64,000 nt of DNA from Streptomyces sp. NBC_01571 (GTDB taxonomy: Bacteria; Actinomycetota; Actinomycetes; Streptomycetales; Streptomycetaceae). Below, one piece after another: positions 9,119-17,054 of the stretch. The notes below the pieces were generated by a model. That model had not been told where the DNA came from. It did not search any database and saw only the letters and a list, made by a program, of their open reading frames with translations. Position numbers and translations under genes: made by a program. The first letter of the stretch is position 1. Each line of letters opens with the position of its first letter. The stretch is taken from the NCBI RefSeq assembly GCF_026339875.1, contig NZ_JAPEPZ010000001.1:124001-188000 (forward strand). Reading direction: 5' to 3'.

Positions 9119-9927
9119 ATGGTGGGGATCGTTGAGCGGCTGGTGCCGGATGAGTTGTGGGAGTTGTTTCAGCGGGTGGTGCCTGAGGCTCCGTCGAGGC
9201 CTCAGGGTGGTGGACGGCGCCGGCATGGTGATCGTGAGGTGCTTGCCGCGATCGTGTTCGTGGCCACGTCACGCTGCACGTGGCAGCAGTTGCCCACCGC
9301 TTCGTTCGGGCCGTCGCGGGCGACGGCTCATCGGCGCTTTTCGGAGTGGACGAAGGCCAGGGTGTGGGCCAAACTCCACCGCCGGGTCCTCGACGAACTC
9401 GGCGCCTGCGGTGAGTTGGACTGGTCCCGCTGCGCGATCGACTCGGTGAACATGCGGGCCCTGAAAAGGGGGATCTGACAGGTCCGAATCCTGTCGACCG
9501 TGGCAAGTTCGGGTCGAAGATCCACTTGATCACCGAGCGGACCGGTCTGCCCCTTTCGGTGGCAATCTCGGGGGCGAACCTGCACGACAGCCAGGCCCTG
9601 ATTCCCCTCGTGCAAGGGATACCGCCGATCCGCTCCCGCCGCGGACCGAGGCGCCGCAAGCCCGCAAAGCTCCACGCCGACAAAGGCTATGACTACTCCC
9701 ACCTGCGACGATGGTTACGCCAGCGCGGCATCCAGCACCGGATCGCCCGCAGGGGAGTCGAGTCCTCACAGCGACTGGGACGTTACCGCTGGACCGTCGA
9801 ACGCACGATGGCCTGGCTCGCCGGCTGCCGCCGCCTCCACCGACGCTACGAGCGCAAAGCCGAGCACTTCCTCGCCTTCACAAGCATCGCCTGCACCCTC
9901 ATTTGCTACCGCAGGCTCACCAATTGA
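9119..9927 (+). CDS. IS5-family (IS427 group) transposase made by -1 frameshift (OrfA-OrfB)
   Basis: OrfA (9119-9478) has the DUF4096-type N-terminus: LVPDELWELFQRVVP, RRHGDREVLAAIVFVATSRC, TWQQLP, and CAIDSVNMRALKRG with the first catalytic Asp. OrfB (open to 9927) continues one base back as GDLTGPNPVDRGKFGSKIHL, LHADKGYDYSHLRRWL (second Asp) and YRWTVERTMAWLAGCRRLHRRYE (Glu). A -1 shift at the A4G5 run (9464-9472) joins them into one roughly 269-residue DDE transposase. All catalytic residues are present. Confidence 0.88.
9464..9472 (+). promoter_or_regulatory. Probable -1 programmed frameshift site
   Basis: The run AAAAGGGGG lies exactly where OrfA must pass into OrfB; OrfA would otherwise end at the TGA six bases later. 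Purine slippery runs at this position are usual in IS427-type elements. Confidence 0.6.
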
Positions 9928-9939
9928 GATGACGTCTTA

Positions 9940-10906
9940 TCCGACCAGCCGACCATGCCCAAAAACCGGGTACGGCCCACGATTGACCTACTGCGCGTCC
10001 TCGCGGTCAGGCCGGCTACAGCCGGACGGACCGAGGTGCGGCTGGTGCCCTTCGTGCCGGGCTTTCGGCCTGGTCGTCCTATACGGCCGCACCGCGTCGG
10101 GACGCCTCTACCTGGACCTGTACTCCCACAGTTCTGCCAACACGGTCGGACTCGGCCTGGTAGTGGTTGAACCAGGGCTCGTCGCGGTGTGGCACGAAAT
10201 GTAGGACTGTGCCGCCTGCCTGGGAGCACTCCCGCACGGTCGGACCTGCCGACGGATTTCCTGGCTGGGGCTGGGCTGCGACGACTGCGCGTACGTGCTC
10301 GGCGCCAACCTCGCGCTGTACAACACGTTTTCCCTGTCGTGCACTGAGCCCATTCCAACTTCAGGCGACGGCCGATCGGCGCTGTGTCACGGACATCTGG
10401 TAGACCCTTGTTGCTATAAAACTGCCGCTCATCGTTGACACCTCCGCTCGCGCGGAGAGGACGCGGCCGGCACTGGCCGGTCTCACGTCAGGCAGTGCAT
10501 GCATGGGTGTGCTCGCACGTTCGGGTGGCCATTCACCCAACCATGCCGAGGAAATCCTTGACCGGCTGCCGACTGTCGGCTGGTACTGCCGTCGGAATAC
10601 CGAAGGCGTCGTTCGGGATCTGTCTTCGCAGGTCAGGGTGACCGGCAGAGCTGTTCAGCAGGGACAGGCAGTCAGCCGGACGCGGCTCGCATCTTTCAGC
10701 TGTTCACGGTGGGGAAGCGGGTGAAGTATCACGCACTGCGAACATCCGGATTCACTCGTGCGTACTATCTCTAGACTGCTGCACACCGCAGTAGTTGTGC
10801 CCTGCGGGTGATTCAGTCATCTCAGATGGGATACCTACCTATCGGTTTGCGAACATGGCACCCTCCTCGATCGCTGTGCCCGCAGACTGTCAGAAAGGCT
10901 CGTGCC
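9940..10906. other. Gene-poor stretch after the IS427-group element
   Basis: After the tail of the interrupted gene (to about 9986) there are only short, inconsistent frames. One plus-strand reading (CGWCPSCRAFG near 10040 and LGCDDCAYVLGANLALYN near 10280) is Cys-rich and may be the shell of a decayed gene, but frames do not connect. A CRISPR-repeat-like hairpin lies at 10436-10462. No other feature is supported. Confidence 0.4.
10436..10462 (-). repeat. Solitary type I-E CRISPR-repeat-like hairpin
   Basis: On the minus strand the sequence GTCCTCTCCGCGCGAGCGGA continues GGTGTC. It has the 6-bp stem CTCCGC/GCGGAG and the layout of type I-E repeats common in actinobacteria (GTSCTCCCCGCGYRAGCGGG-like). 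No second copy occurs about 61 bp on either side and no cas gene is in view, so this is not an array; it may be a relic or a chance hairpin. Confidence 0.3.
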
Positions 10907-11533
10907 ATGTCTGAAGTCAAGGACCGCACCACGGAACTGACATCGCAGTACGCCGCCCAGGTGACCGGCGACCTCGAGCGCAACACCAAGGAGCAGGACC
11001 GTATCGGCGGGGAGATCCAGGCCCTGCAGGAGCAGTTGGCTGCACTGCAGCATGACCACACTGTGCTGGTGAACCTGCAGCAAACCCTGGGCGGTGCGAG
11101 CCCAGCTGCCGAGGCGGCCACCGCAACCGTGTCCTCCGTACCTCACCAGGGCGTTGCCTCATCCAAGCCGGGCAGGCCGAAGAAGACGGCTGCCACGAAC
11201 GCGACGACCACGGCATCCAAGAAGACCGCACCGAAGCAAGTAGCGCCGAAGCAGTCCCCCGCCAAGGTCTCGTCCCCGAAGGCGCCCAAACCGGCCGCCG
11301 AGCCGACCCTCGTCGAGGTGATCCGCGGCTACCTGAAGCAGCAGAGCGAACCGCGTTCCGCCGCCGAGATCTCCGACGCCCTCACCCAGGCCCACCCCGA
11401 CCGCACGGTGAAAACCACGGTCGTACGCACCACCCTCGAAGGACTGGTCGCCAAGAACCACGCCCACCGCAACAAGCAGGGCACGTCCGTCTTCTACACC
11501 GCCCCGGCCACCCAGGAACCCGCAGCCGGCTGA
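10907..11533 (+). CDS. Coiled-coil, AT-hook-like protein with C-terminal winged-helix-like domain
   Basis: The start ATG 10907 follows AGAAAGG (10892-10898). Residues about 10-60 form a heptad-rich coiled coil (LERNTKEQDRIGGEIQALQE). A Lys/Ala/Pro-rich linker follows, containing the AT-hook-like GRPKK and histone-H1-like repeats. A C-terminal domain of about 65 residues (LVEVIRGYLKQQ, RSAAEISDALTQAHPDRTVK, TVVRTTLEGLVAKNH) has the helix pattern of a winged helix. This architecture suggests a DNA-binding nucleoid-type protein. No operon partner is evident. Confidence 0.75.
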   Translation: MSEVKDRTTELTSQYAAQVTGDLERNTKEQDRIGGEIQALQEQLAALQHDHTVLVNLQQTLGGASPAAEAATATVSSVPHQGVASSKPGRPKKTAATNATTTASKKTAPKQVAPKQSPAKVSSPKAPKPAAEPTLVEVIRGYLKQQSEPRSAAEISDALTQAHPDRTVKTTVVRTTLEGLVAKNHAHRNKQGTSVFYTAPATQEPAAG

Positions 11534-11747
11534 GCGTCCGTGGGACCTCCGGTGGTGCTGCCCCCGGGCCCAGCCTCGGTGCAGCACCGGCCGAACTCCG
11601 GCGGGCAGATGAACCCAACCTGGACAGGGCGGGTTCGGCTGCAATCGCAGACCGGTTCCCCGACTGCGAAACTCAGCAGTCCGGTGCTCTTGGAGCAGGC
11701 CTGCCGCGCCCTTCGCAACCCCGCAGTCGTGTGGGACAGCGGCAGGC

Positions 11748-11942
11748 TCAGCGCGCACGCCAGGTACGTACTTCCAGGTGGATGATGTGGGCGTCGGGGC
11801 GGATGCGTCCGGTTTCCACGAGCCATTGGTGGATGGCTGCGGTGGCGTCGCCTGCCGCGGCGTCGACGCGGCGGGCGAAGTCGGCTGCGTGGCCACTGAC
11901 CTCAGCCGTCCACGGCGGCCACCTTCCGACCGTGGCACTCAC
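11748..11942 (-). CDS. Small hypothetical protein, 64 aa
   Basis: GTG 11942 opens MSATVGRWPPWTAEVSGHAA, then DFARRVDAAAGDATAAIHQW and RPDAHIIHLEVRTWRAR to a stop. Composition and codon bias suggest a real short gene, and a GAGAAG sits a few bases upstream of the start. No domain recognised. It may be translated with the lipoprotein gene that lies upstream on the same strand (43-bp gap). Confidence 0.45.
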   Translation of the reverse strand: MSATVGRWPPWTAEVSGHAADFARRVDAAAGDATAAIHQWLVETGRIRPDAHIIHLEVRTWRAR

Positions 11943-11985
11943 CTGCAGCTTCTCGCCTATTTGCGGCGGGCGACACGTTCGTCGA

Positions 11986-12528
11986 CTAGCGGTAGTCGTC
12001 CGGGTACGACTGCATCCAAGTGTTGATCTTGTCGCGGGTCGTGACCAGCAGGCTCTGGTGCTTGTGGAGGTTGTCGAACGTGAAGTCGCCGTCCAGCGCG
12101 GTCTGCATCTGCCCGATCCAGGCGAGCGGCTGCCTGAAGTGTGCTGTGCCCTTCGGGCTGGCTTTCATGGACTTGCCGAGGTCGTCGAGGTTGGTCAGGA
12201 GGCGGTTGAGGAAGTACTGACAGTTTCCGGGGGTCCCACAGCTGTCGTTGTACGTTGCTTGCAGTACTGAGAAGGCGTCTCGTACCTGCGGCACGGCCGC
12301 GCCCGGAGCAGCCGGGGTGGTCGGGTAGCCATTCGATGTGGTGGTGCTCGGCGTTGACGAACTCCCGATCATCTTTGCCGCAGTGCTCCCGGGCGTCGGC
12401 GTCGTCGTGACGGAGGAATCCGCGGGCCCGGGCCCGGCCTCAGCGCTGTGTCCACCAGAGCAGCCGGTCGCGAGAGCGGCTGCGAGTAGCACGACGGCCA
12501 CTGCGGGTATGAGTTGGGTTTGACGCAC
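11986..12528 (-). CDS. Predicted lipoprotein, 180 aa
   Basis: GTG 12528 is preceded by GAGGACGA. The N-terminus has a type II signal peptide with lipobox LATGC (Cys23), followed by a Ser/Thr/Pro-rich linker (about 24-80). The globular part (VRDAFSVLQATYNDSCG to SYPDDYR) is predicted all-helical and contains two Cys in SCGTPGNC that could form a disulfide outside the membrane. No enzyme motif is seen. Confidence 0.78.
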   Translation of the reverse strand: MRQTQLIPAVAVVLLAAALATGCSGGHSAEAGPGPADSSVTTTPTPGSTAAKMIGSSSTPSTTTSNGYPTTPAAPGAAVPQVRDAFSVLQATYNDSCGTPGNCQYFLNRLLTNLDDLGKSMKASPKGTAHFRQPLAWIGQMQTALDGDFTFDNLHKHQSLLVTTRDKINTWMQSYPDDYR

Positions 12529-12551
12529 GGCTCGTCCTCGAGTTCCGGGAT

Positions 12552-12780
12552 GATGAACAGGGCGATACGCGTGCTTACCGTGTGCCGGTGTCCGCTGTCC
12601 ATCTGGCGCAGGTGGAGGGGATCCGCGAGGGTGCGGACCCTTCCCTCCTGCTCGACCGTCGTGTTCCGGGTTCTACGACGGCATGGTCCAGGTGCTGTGC
12701 GACGCGAAACGGAGCGGGTTCGCGTTGGAGTGGCGTCAGACGGCCCTCGACCGCGACCAGGCCGACCACAGGCCGTCGGC
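12552..12780 (+). pseudogene. Possible degenerate gene
   Basis: Two plus-strand frames carry plausible coding pieces that do not connect: YRVPVSAVHLAQVEGIREGA with PSLLLDR, then, after a shift near 12665-12685, YDGMVQVLCDAKRSGFALEW with RQTALDRDQ. Joined they would resemble a short helical protein. Evidence is codon bias and protein-like composition only. Confidence 0.25.
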
Positions 12781-12806
12781 CTCGGCCCTCTGCTCTCAGC
12801 GCCAGG

Positions 12807-13079
12807 TCAGGACGAGAGTAGGTGCGGCGCGTACTCGCGGACCGCATCCAGCAGTTGTCGCTTCGACGGGTTGACCATGGCGTGCCCGGCGACGGTGACG
12901 GTGGGCACCGTCTCGTTTCCGTCCGCGACGGAGCGGACGAACGCCGCTGCGTCCTTGTCTCGCCAGATGTTCCGCTTGGTGTAACGCAGGCGCGTGAAGA
13001 GCAGGCTCAGCCGCAGGTTCATGCAGAACACGCAGCCGGGCCGCCAGTACATCACGACGCCGTCGCTTTCCTCGGTCAT
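12807..13079 (-). CDS. Glutaredoxin/mycoredoxin-like protein
   Basis: This is a small thioredoxin-fold disulfide reductase, predicted cytoplasmic. ATG 13079 follows GGGGGAAG at a good distance. The protein (90 residues) opens VVMYWRPGCVFCMNLR with the CxxC redox motif, then RYTKRNIWRDKDAAAFVRSV, and GNETVPTVTVAG containing the cis-Pro TVP and the GH motif that binds low-molecular-weight thiol. In actinobacteria such proteins reduce mycothiol mixed disulfides. It stands singly, next to a SUKH gene on the same strand. Confidence 0.85.
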   Translation of the reverse strand: MTEESDGVVMYWRPGCVFCMNLRLSLLFTRLRYTKRNIWRDKDAAAFVRSVADGNETVPTVTVAGHAMVNPSKRQLLDAVREYAPHLLSS

Positions 13080-13128
13080 GCACTTCCCCCGTGCGGTGTT
13101 GCTGTCCCTGGCGGCCGGAACTTCCAGC

Positions 13129-14484
13129 CTACGGGACACCGGGGCCCGTACCTCGGGGCGTGGCCAGGATCTCGCGGCCGCGGTCCGGGGTGATCAGCTG
13201 GGCCAGGACCGGGTCGGCGAACAGGGATATCGGGGCAATATGGTCCTCGCACACCGGGTGCCACAGGCGTAGCGCTGCACGGAGTTCGGGCCAGGCTTCG
13301 TCACACAGGCCCGCGCGGGCCGTGCGGACCTTGGCGGGGTCGGACATTGGGTCGGGTTGGGGCCGCGGGCCGCCACCCGAACAGGGTGACGACGATCGGT
13401 CCCGTACGGATCGGCGGCTCGTCGGAGCCTGAAAGGCCGGTTGCCCGGCGAGGCGGTCGGCGACGGCGTGCACGGCCGCGTCGAACTCGGGTCCGCCGAA
13501 GGTGAGCCGGAAGCCCGGCTCGGCCGTCCGGGCCTCGTAGTCGGCGACGAGCGCTCGCACAGGTGCGGGCGCGTGCTCCTTGAGCCGCGGCAGGGGCCGC
13601 AGGTCGTGGGGGTGCGCGAGCTGGTCCTGCCGGACCAGGAGCGGTAGGAGTTCCGCGGCGAAGAGCGGGCTGAGCAGGAGGTCGTCGTTGCCCGGGCGAT
13701 ACCACATCAGGCTCGCGATGTGGCCGCGCCAGTCGCCGAGCATCGCCTTCATCTGCATGCTCAGCACGTCGGCCCGCTCCCGCCCGTACTCGTGCGCTTG
13801 GGCGAACACCGACAGCGGTCCGTCGACCGCCCCGGCCAGCGCCTCGCATCGGGCCCGCTCGCCCTCCGCGTCCCAGTGGTCCCGGGTGGCGCCCGGCGGC
13901 CTGCGCAGGGCGTGGAAGGACACCCACTGTCGGCGCATGAGGCCGTGGAAAGAGCCGTACCGCTCCGGTCCCTCCCCGGACCAGGAGGCGAGCCAGTACG
14001 CCGCCCACTCGCCGTCTACGTCCACGTCGTCGGGGTCGAGCAGCATGACCGCCGCGTCACCTTCAAGGGACAGGCGCAGGCAGCGCGCCAGGACCTTCGC
14101 CTCCTGAACGCCGAACGCCTCCTCACCGTCCTCGTCCTCTTCGACATCGTCCTCCGCGAGGTCTTCCCAGACCTCGATCCAGGTGCGGTCGTCGGTGTCC
14201 CGCAGCCATTCCAGCTGCGCGGCGCCCGCCATCCGGTAGATGAAGTTGCCCGCGTCCCGCCACCCGTTGGTGACCAGCAGGAACTCCCGAAGCGAAGGCG
14301 GCAGCCGGCGCCCCAGCCGGGCCTCGGCCGCAGCGACCTCGGCCTCACTGGCCGGCGCGAACCCGAGCCAGGCGTCCCGCACGACCTCCAGCGCGAGCGA
14401 TGCGTCCTTGTCCGGGTCGTGCCCCGCGATCCACTCCGCGCTCCACTGCTCCAGAAACGGCCGCCACGCCGTACGCTCACCCAT
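13129..14484 (-). CDS. SMI1/KNR4 (SUKH) family protein
   Basis: ATG 14484 follows GGAGGGGAC. The SUKH core is seen at about residues 35-200: VAAAEARLGRRLPPSLREFL, LVTNGW, WIEVWEDLAEDDVEEDEDGE and LLDPDDVDVDGEWAAYWLAS. SUKH proteins are best known as immunity proteins in contact-dependent toxin systems. The rest (to 451 residues) includes GFRLTFGGPEFDAAVHAVAD and a C-terminal HIAPISLFADPVLAQLITPD segment. The stretch between these (SVRDRSSSPCSGGGPRPQPD) reads less protein-like than an alternative frame, so a pair of compensating indels is possible. No toxin gene is adjacent. Confidence 0.82.
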   Translation of the reverse strand: MGERTAWRPFLEQWSAEWIAGHDPDKDASLALEVVRDAWLGFAPASEAEVAAAEARLGRRLPPSLREFLLVTNGWRDAGNFIYRMAGAAQLEWLRDTDDRTWIEVWEDLAEDDVEEDEDGEEAFGVQEAKVLARCLRLSLEGDAAVMLLDPDDVDVDGEWAAYWLASWSGEGPERYGSFHGLMRRQWVSFHALRRPPGATRDHWDAEGERARCEALAGAVDGPLSVFAQAHEYGRERADVLSMQMKAMLGDWRGHIASLMWYRPGNDDLLLSPLFAAELLPLLVRQDQLAHPHDLRPLPRLKEHAPAPVRALVADYEARTAEPGFRLTFGGPEFDAAVHAVADRLAGQPAFQAPTSRRSVRDRSSSPCSGGGPRPQPDPMSDPAKVRTARAGLCDEAWPELRAALRLWHPVCEDHIAPISLFADPVLAQLITPDRGREILATPRGTGPGVP

Positions 14485-14590
14485 CGTCCCCTCCGCCTCT
14501 CGCTCTCCGTCGTCCGACTTCACCTCACCACAGGGGTACGACAACGGGTTGCGGCCCGACTCGGCTACGGCCGCCTTCCGCGGGAAGAGA

Positions 14591-14770
14591 TCAAGACCCG
14601 TGACCGCGCCCCGGCCACGGGCTTCGAGAGAGCCAGAGGTCCCGGTTGCCCGCGATCAGCACGCGCCCGTCCGCGAGGGTGACCGCCGTTCTCGGGGGGT
14701 CCTCGCTGCAGCCGAGGAAGTGGATCTCCTCAAAGAAGTCCTCTGACGTCCTCCCGTCGTACTGGACGTC
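14591..14770 (-). pseudogene. C-terminal fragment of hypothetical gene
   Basis: The minus strand reads VQYDGRTSEDFFEEIHFLGC, then SEDPPRTAVTLADGRVLIAG and NRDLW to a stop at 14591. It is coherent and codon-biased but lacks any start: upstream it meets the opposite-strand AbiEii-like fragment. It looks like the C-terminal half of a small uncharacterised protein. Confidence 0.45.
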
Positions 14771-15100
14771 GGACCCGTGCTCGACCTGGACGACCTCATC
14801 GGGACGAAAGTACGCGCTCTTGGAGACCGCGGTCTCGCCCGCGACGCCATCGACGTCCACGCCGCCCGCCACCACTACACCGTCCCCCAGCTGGAAAACC
14901 TCGCAGCCAGACGCCCAGAAGAATTCGACCTCCAGGAGCTCCACGACCGGCTGGAAAGCCTGGAATGGATCAGTGATGCCGAGTTCGAGGCATATGGATT
15001 GGACTCCGCCGGGATCGCCGCACGTCACTGGGCCCAGGAGTGGCTGGAGGATCTCGCACAGCGGCTCGCCGAGCCCTACCAAGAGCCTTTCGACGAGTAG
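14747..15100 (+). pseudogene. AbiEii/AbiGii-type nucleotidyltransferase, C-terminal fragment
   Basis: The frame reads VVLDVGPVLDLDDLIGTKVR, ALGDRGLARDAIDVHAARHH and YTVPQLENLAARRPEEFDLQ to a stop at 15100. The DLIGTKVRAL...RGLARDAIDVHA block is the end of the nucleotidyltransferase core in AbiEii-type toxins and related proteins. The catalytic N-terminal GS...D-x-D part is missing, so the fragment cannot be active. A GTG at 14777 could permit translation of the remnant. Confidence 0.6.
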
Positions 15101-15272
15101 CAATCGCCTCAGCAGCCCGGACCCGCAGCCCGCTCAAACGCCAGCTGGGGGCGCAATCGCCTGAAAAATGTGCAGTGCGCCGGGGTCATGCGCCGCTGAC
15201 CTCGCTCTGCGAAATGCCCGCGTTCCCGGCCGGGGACGGCCGGGAACGTCTCGGTGAGGGAATTATGTGCAG

Positions 15273-15605
15273 TCAGTGGGCTTTGCGGTAAGCCTCGTGG
15301 ATGCTGGCCGGGACACGGCCGCGGTCGTTGACCTCGTAATTGTTGGCTCTGGCCCAGGTCCGGAGCTCCTCAGAGCTCGGCCCGTCGACCGGCGCCTTGC
15401 GTGCTCGACCGACTCCGCTCGCCCGACCGGTCTTACGGCCCTTCTCGATGAAGGGGGCAAACGCCTCGAATAGCTTGTCATAGTTGTCCGAGACCAAGTC
15501 GATCTCATAACTCACGCCGTCGAGGGAAAAGGTGTGCGTACGCACCTCGTCAGTTTCTGCGCCCGTGAGGTCATCCGTGTAAACGGTAACAATTTTCTGA
15601 GCCAT
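15273..15605 (-). CDS. lsr2: Lsr2-family nucleoid-associated protein (xenogeneic silencer)
   Basis: Full-length Lsr2 homologue of 110 residues. The N-terminal dimerisation domain starts MAQKIVTVYTDDLTGAE and has the usual FSLDGVSYEIDLV and YDKLFEAFAPFIEKGRK. The C-terminal DNA-binding domain has VRTWARANNYEVNDRGR-type sequence (here LRTWARANNYEVNDRGRVP), whose RGR loop inserts in the AT-rich minor groove. Lsr2 represses horizontally acquired DNA. Streptomyces usually carry a core copy plus accessory paralogues; this one, in an IS-rich region, is probably accessory. The ATG at 15605 lacks a strong Shine-Dalgarno sequence. Confidence 0.93.
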   Translation of the reverse strand: MAQKIVTVYTDDLTGAETDEVRTHTFSLDGVSYEIDLVSDNYDKLFEAFAPFIEKGRKTGRASGVGRARKAPVDGPSSEELRTWARANNYEVNDRGRVPASIHEAYRKAH

Positions 15606-16050
15606 ACGGGGATGGTACCGACTTTCCTCCCGGCGTCCAACCCGAACCTCTCGAGCTGACAGATCCAGACCGGATTCCCTGCATTCGGGAGGAAAGAGGA
15701 TAGAAGCAGATCAATCTCGGCCTCTTCGTCTCATGATTACTGTCGAGCTAGCCATCGCTTCTATCGGACAGGCGTGAAGTAATAGATGGGTGCGTCGCCG
15801 CTCGGCGTTATGCGGCACACAGACGGAGTTGGCATAAAACATGGATTCTCCTGCGTCGTGCCAGGTAGACGCTTGCGGAGCCGACCCGGAAGTCCTGCGA
15901 ACCGCGGGAGTCCGAGAAACTCAGCCAGAAAAACCGTGAAACGAACACCGACCTCCGTTGCCTCCATTCTCGCTGCCCCCGTCCTGCCCCACGAGGCCGT
16001 CCTCGAGACCTTCGTACGCGTCCTAGGCCTCGCGCTTTCACGAAGCAGGC
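15606..16050. other. Intergenic region upstream of lsr2
   Basis: No gene is supported. The stretch 15650-15790 is lower in GC than the surroundings and must contain the lsr2 promoter. It ends where homology to the IS1380 left end begins. Confidence 0.4.
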
Positions 16051-16275
16051 TGTCCGGGGGCTGATCAGAAAACGGAAAGTGCTCTTAACCTGCAACGATG
16101 GGACTTGCTGAGGGTCCTCTCGACTGCGAGGAAGAGAGTACTTTCCAGGTGACAGAGCCTACCGGGTTGTACCCGCGCGTCCGTGTCCAGGGAGACGGCC
16201 GCCAGATGGCCTCGCAGGCCGGTTTGGTCCTGCTATGGAGTCGGCGGACCGTCGAGAAGAATCGCGGCTGGAGGC
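16051..16275 (+). mobile_element. IS1380-family left-end remnant
   Basis: The region matches the left end of the larger IS1380 copy at 16958: both share TGTCCGG, TGATCAGAAA, CCTGCAACGATGG and ACTTG in order and spacing. The transposase N-terminus reads GLYPRVRVQGDGRQMASQAG (versus GPYPRVRTEGGGRGVVSQAG in the other copy). It stops at about 16275, where DUF7336 coding sequence on the opposite strand begins. Confidence 0.75.
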
Positions 16276-16287
16276 GGTGGTGCCTGC

Positions 16288-16584
16288 TCAGCCGTCGGTT
16301 TGTTCGCCGGCGAGGAATCCTTCGGCCCAGTGGGTTTGACCCACGGTGTACTCGTGCACGTGGAAGCCGTTGGGATGGCCCCTGAATCCGGGTAGGGTGC
16401 GCGCCTGCTCGATGCGTTGTTCCGCCCGTTGCTGGCTCGAGTACAGGCCGAGGAACGTGAAGCTGTCCTCGCTGTCGTCCCAGAAGAGCGGTTCGCCGTC
16501 TTCCATGAAGTCGACGGTGGTGGGAGCACCCGGTTCGTCCGCGAAGTGATGCCTGTGCACCAGGAGGTAGAGCGTCCGGTTCAT
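16288..16584 (-). CDS. DUF7336-like hypothetical protein (second of a coupled pair)
   Basis: A 98-residue protein: LYLLVHRHHFADEPGAPTTV, FTFLGLYSSQQRAEQRIEQA, RTLPGFRGHPNGFHVHEYTV and WAEGF. Its ATG overlaps the TGA of the upstream paralogue (ATGA), indicating translational coupling. The two products share the pattern Y-L-H-x-R-H, G-x-Y-x-x-Q-x-x-A-E, R-x-L-x-G-F-R and D/T-x-x-W-x-E-G-F, so they arose by tandem duplication. The family often appears with SMI1-like or toxin-immunity loci; a function is not known. Confidence 0.7.
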   Translation of the reverse strand: MNRTLYLLVHRHHFADEPGAPTTVDFMEDGEPLFWDDSEDSFTFLGLYSSQQRAEQRIEQARTLPGFRGHPNGFHVHEYTVGQTHWAEGFLAGEQTDG

Positions 16585-16895
16585 GAGTCTCGCCTAAGCC
16601 CTTCGGGGTACACCGTGACGAACCCCTCGTTCCACAAATCCTCGTCCACCGTCACGGGTGCGATCTCGAAACAATCAGGTTCGTCCCGGAACCCTGAAAG
16701 CTTTCTGGAGATCTCCCGCTGCCTCTCCGCGACTGCCTGGTCCGGGTAGATGCCGATGATCCTCCACTCCTCGTCGTCCAGGTGGATGGTGCCGTCCGCA
16801 TCGAGATGCATGACCCGTTCGTCCTGCTCCACCGCGAGATGGCGCGCGTGCCACAGCACGTAGAGATCGCCGTCAGATTCGTGTTCGTCTGTCAT
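16581..16895 (-). CDS. DUF7336-like hypothetical protein (first of a coupled pair)
   Basis: ATG 16895 follows GGGAG and gives a 104-residue acidic protein: LYVLWHARHLAVEQDERVMH, LDDEEWRIIGIYPDQAVAER, SRKLSGFRDEPDCFEIAPVT and VDEDLWNEGFVTVYPEGLRR. It is the paralogue of the following gene and overlaps it by four bases. The pair sits between two IS1380 copies in the same orientation, so it may have moved with them. Confidence 0.7.
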   Translation of the reverse strand: MTDEHESDGDLYVLWHARHLAVEQDERVMHLDADGTIHLDDEEWRIIGIYPDQAVAERQREISRKLSGFRDEPDCFEIAPVTVDEDLWNEGFVTVYPEGLRRDS

Positions 16896-17054
16896 CGCGG
16901 GAATTCTCCCTTGCTGGTGTGACGCTCGGGGGCGGCAGAGTTCGCGCCCCATATTGTGTCCGGTGGGTGATCAGAAACGCGAAGAGTGCCCCTGACCTGC
17001 AACGATGGAACTTGTCTAGGGTCCAGGTCGTCACAGGAAAGAAGCACTCTCCAG

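Larger units (their letters stand above)
9080..9936. mobile_element. IS5-family (IS427 group) insertion sequence, 857 bp
   Basis: The imperfect terminal inverted repeats begin GAAGTCATCTCATTTGGTGG on the left and, read inward on the other strand, GACGTCATCTCAATTGGTGA on the right. A TTA triplet is duplicated at 9077-9079 and 9937-9939. Size, short TTA duplication and two overlapping transposase frames fit the IS427 group of IS5. Both ends and the transposase look intact, so this copy may be active. It interrupts the coding sequence starting near 8740. Confidence 0.88.

Noticed and set aside
9478..9500. tRNA T-arm-like sequence ACAGG-TCCGAAT-CCTGT
   Set aside because: It lies inside the OrfB frame of the IS427-group transposase (DLTGPNPV) and no acceptor, D or anticodon arms surround it.
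10436..10600. A CRISPR array
   Set aside because: Only one repeat-like unit was found; no regularly spaced second copy on either side and no cas genes.
11159..11938. 259-codon minus-strand gene
   Set aside because: It is antisense to the coiled-coil/AT-hook protein, has Gly-rich low-complexity sequence and no start signal.
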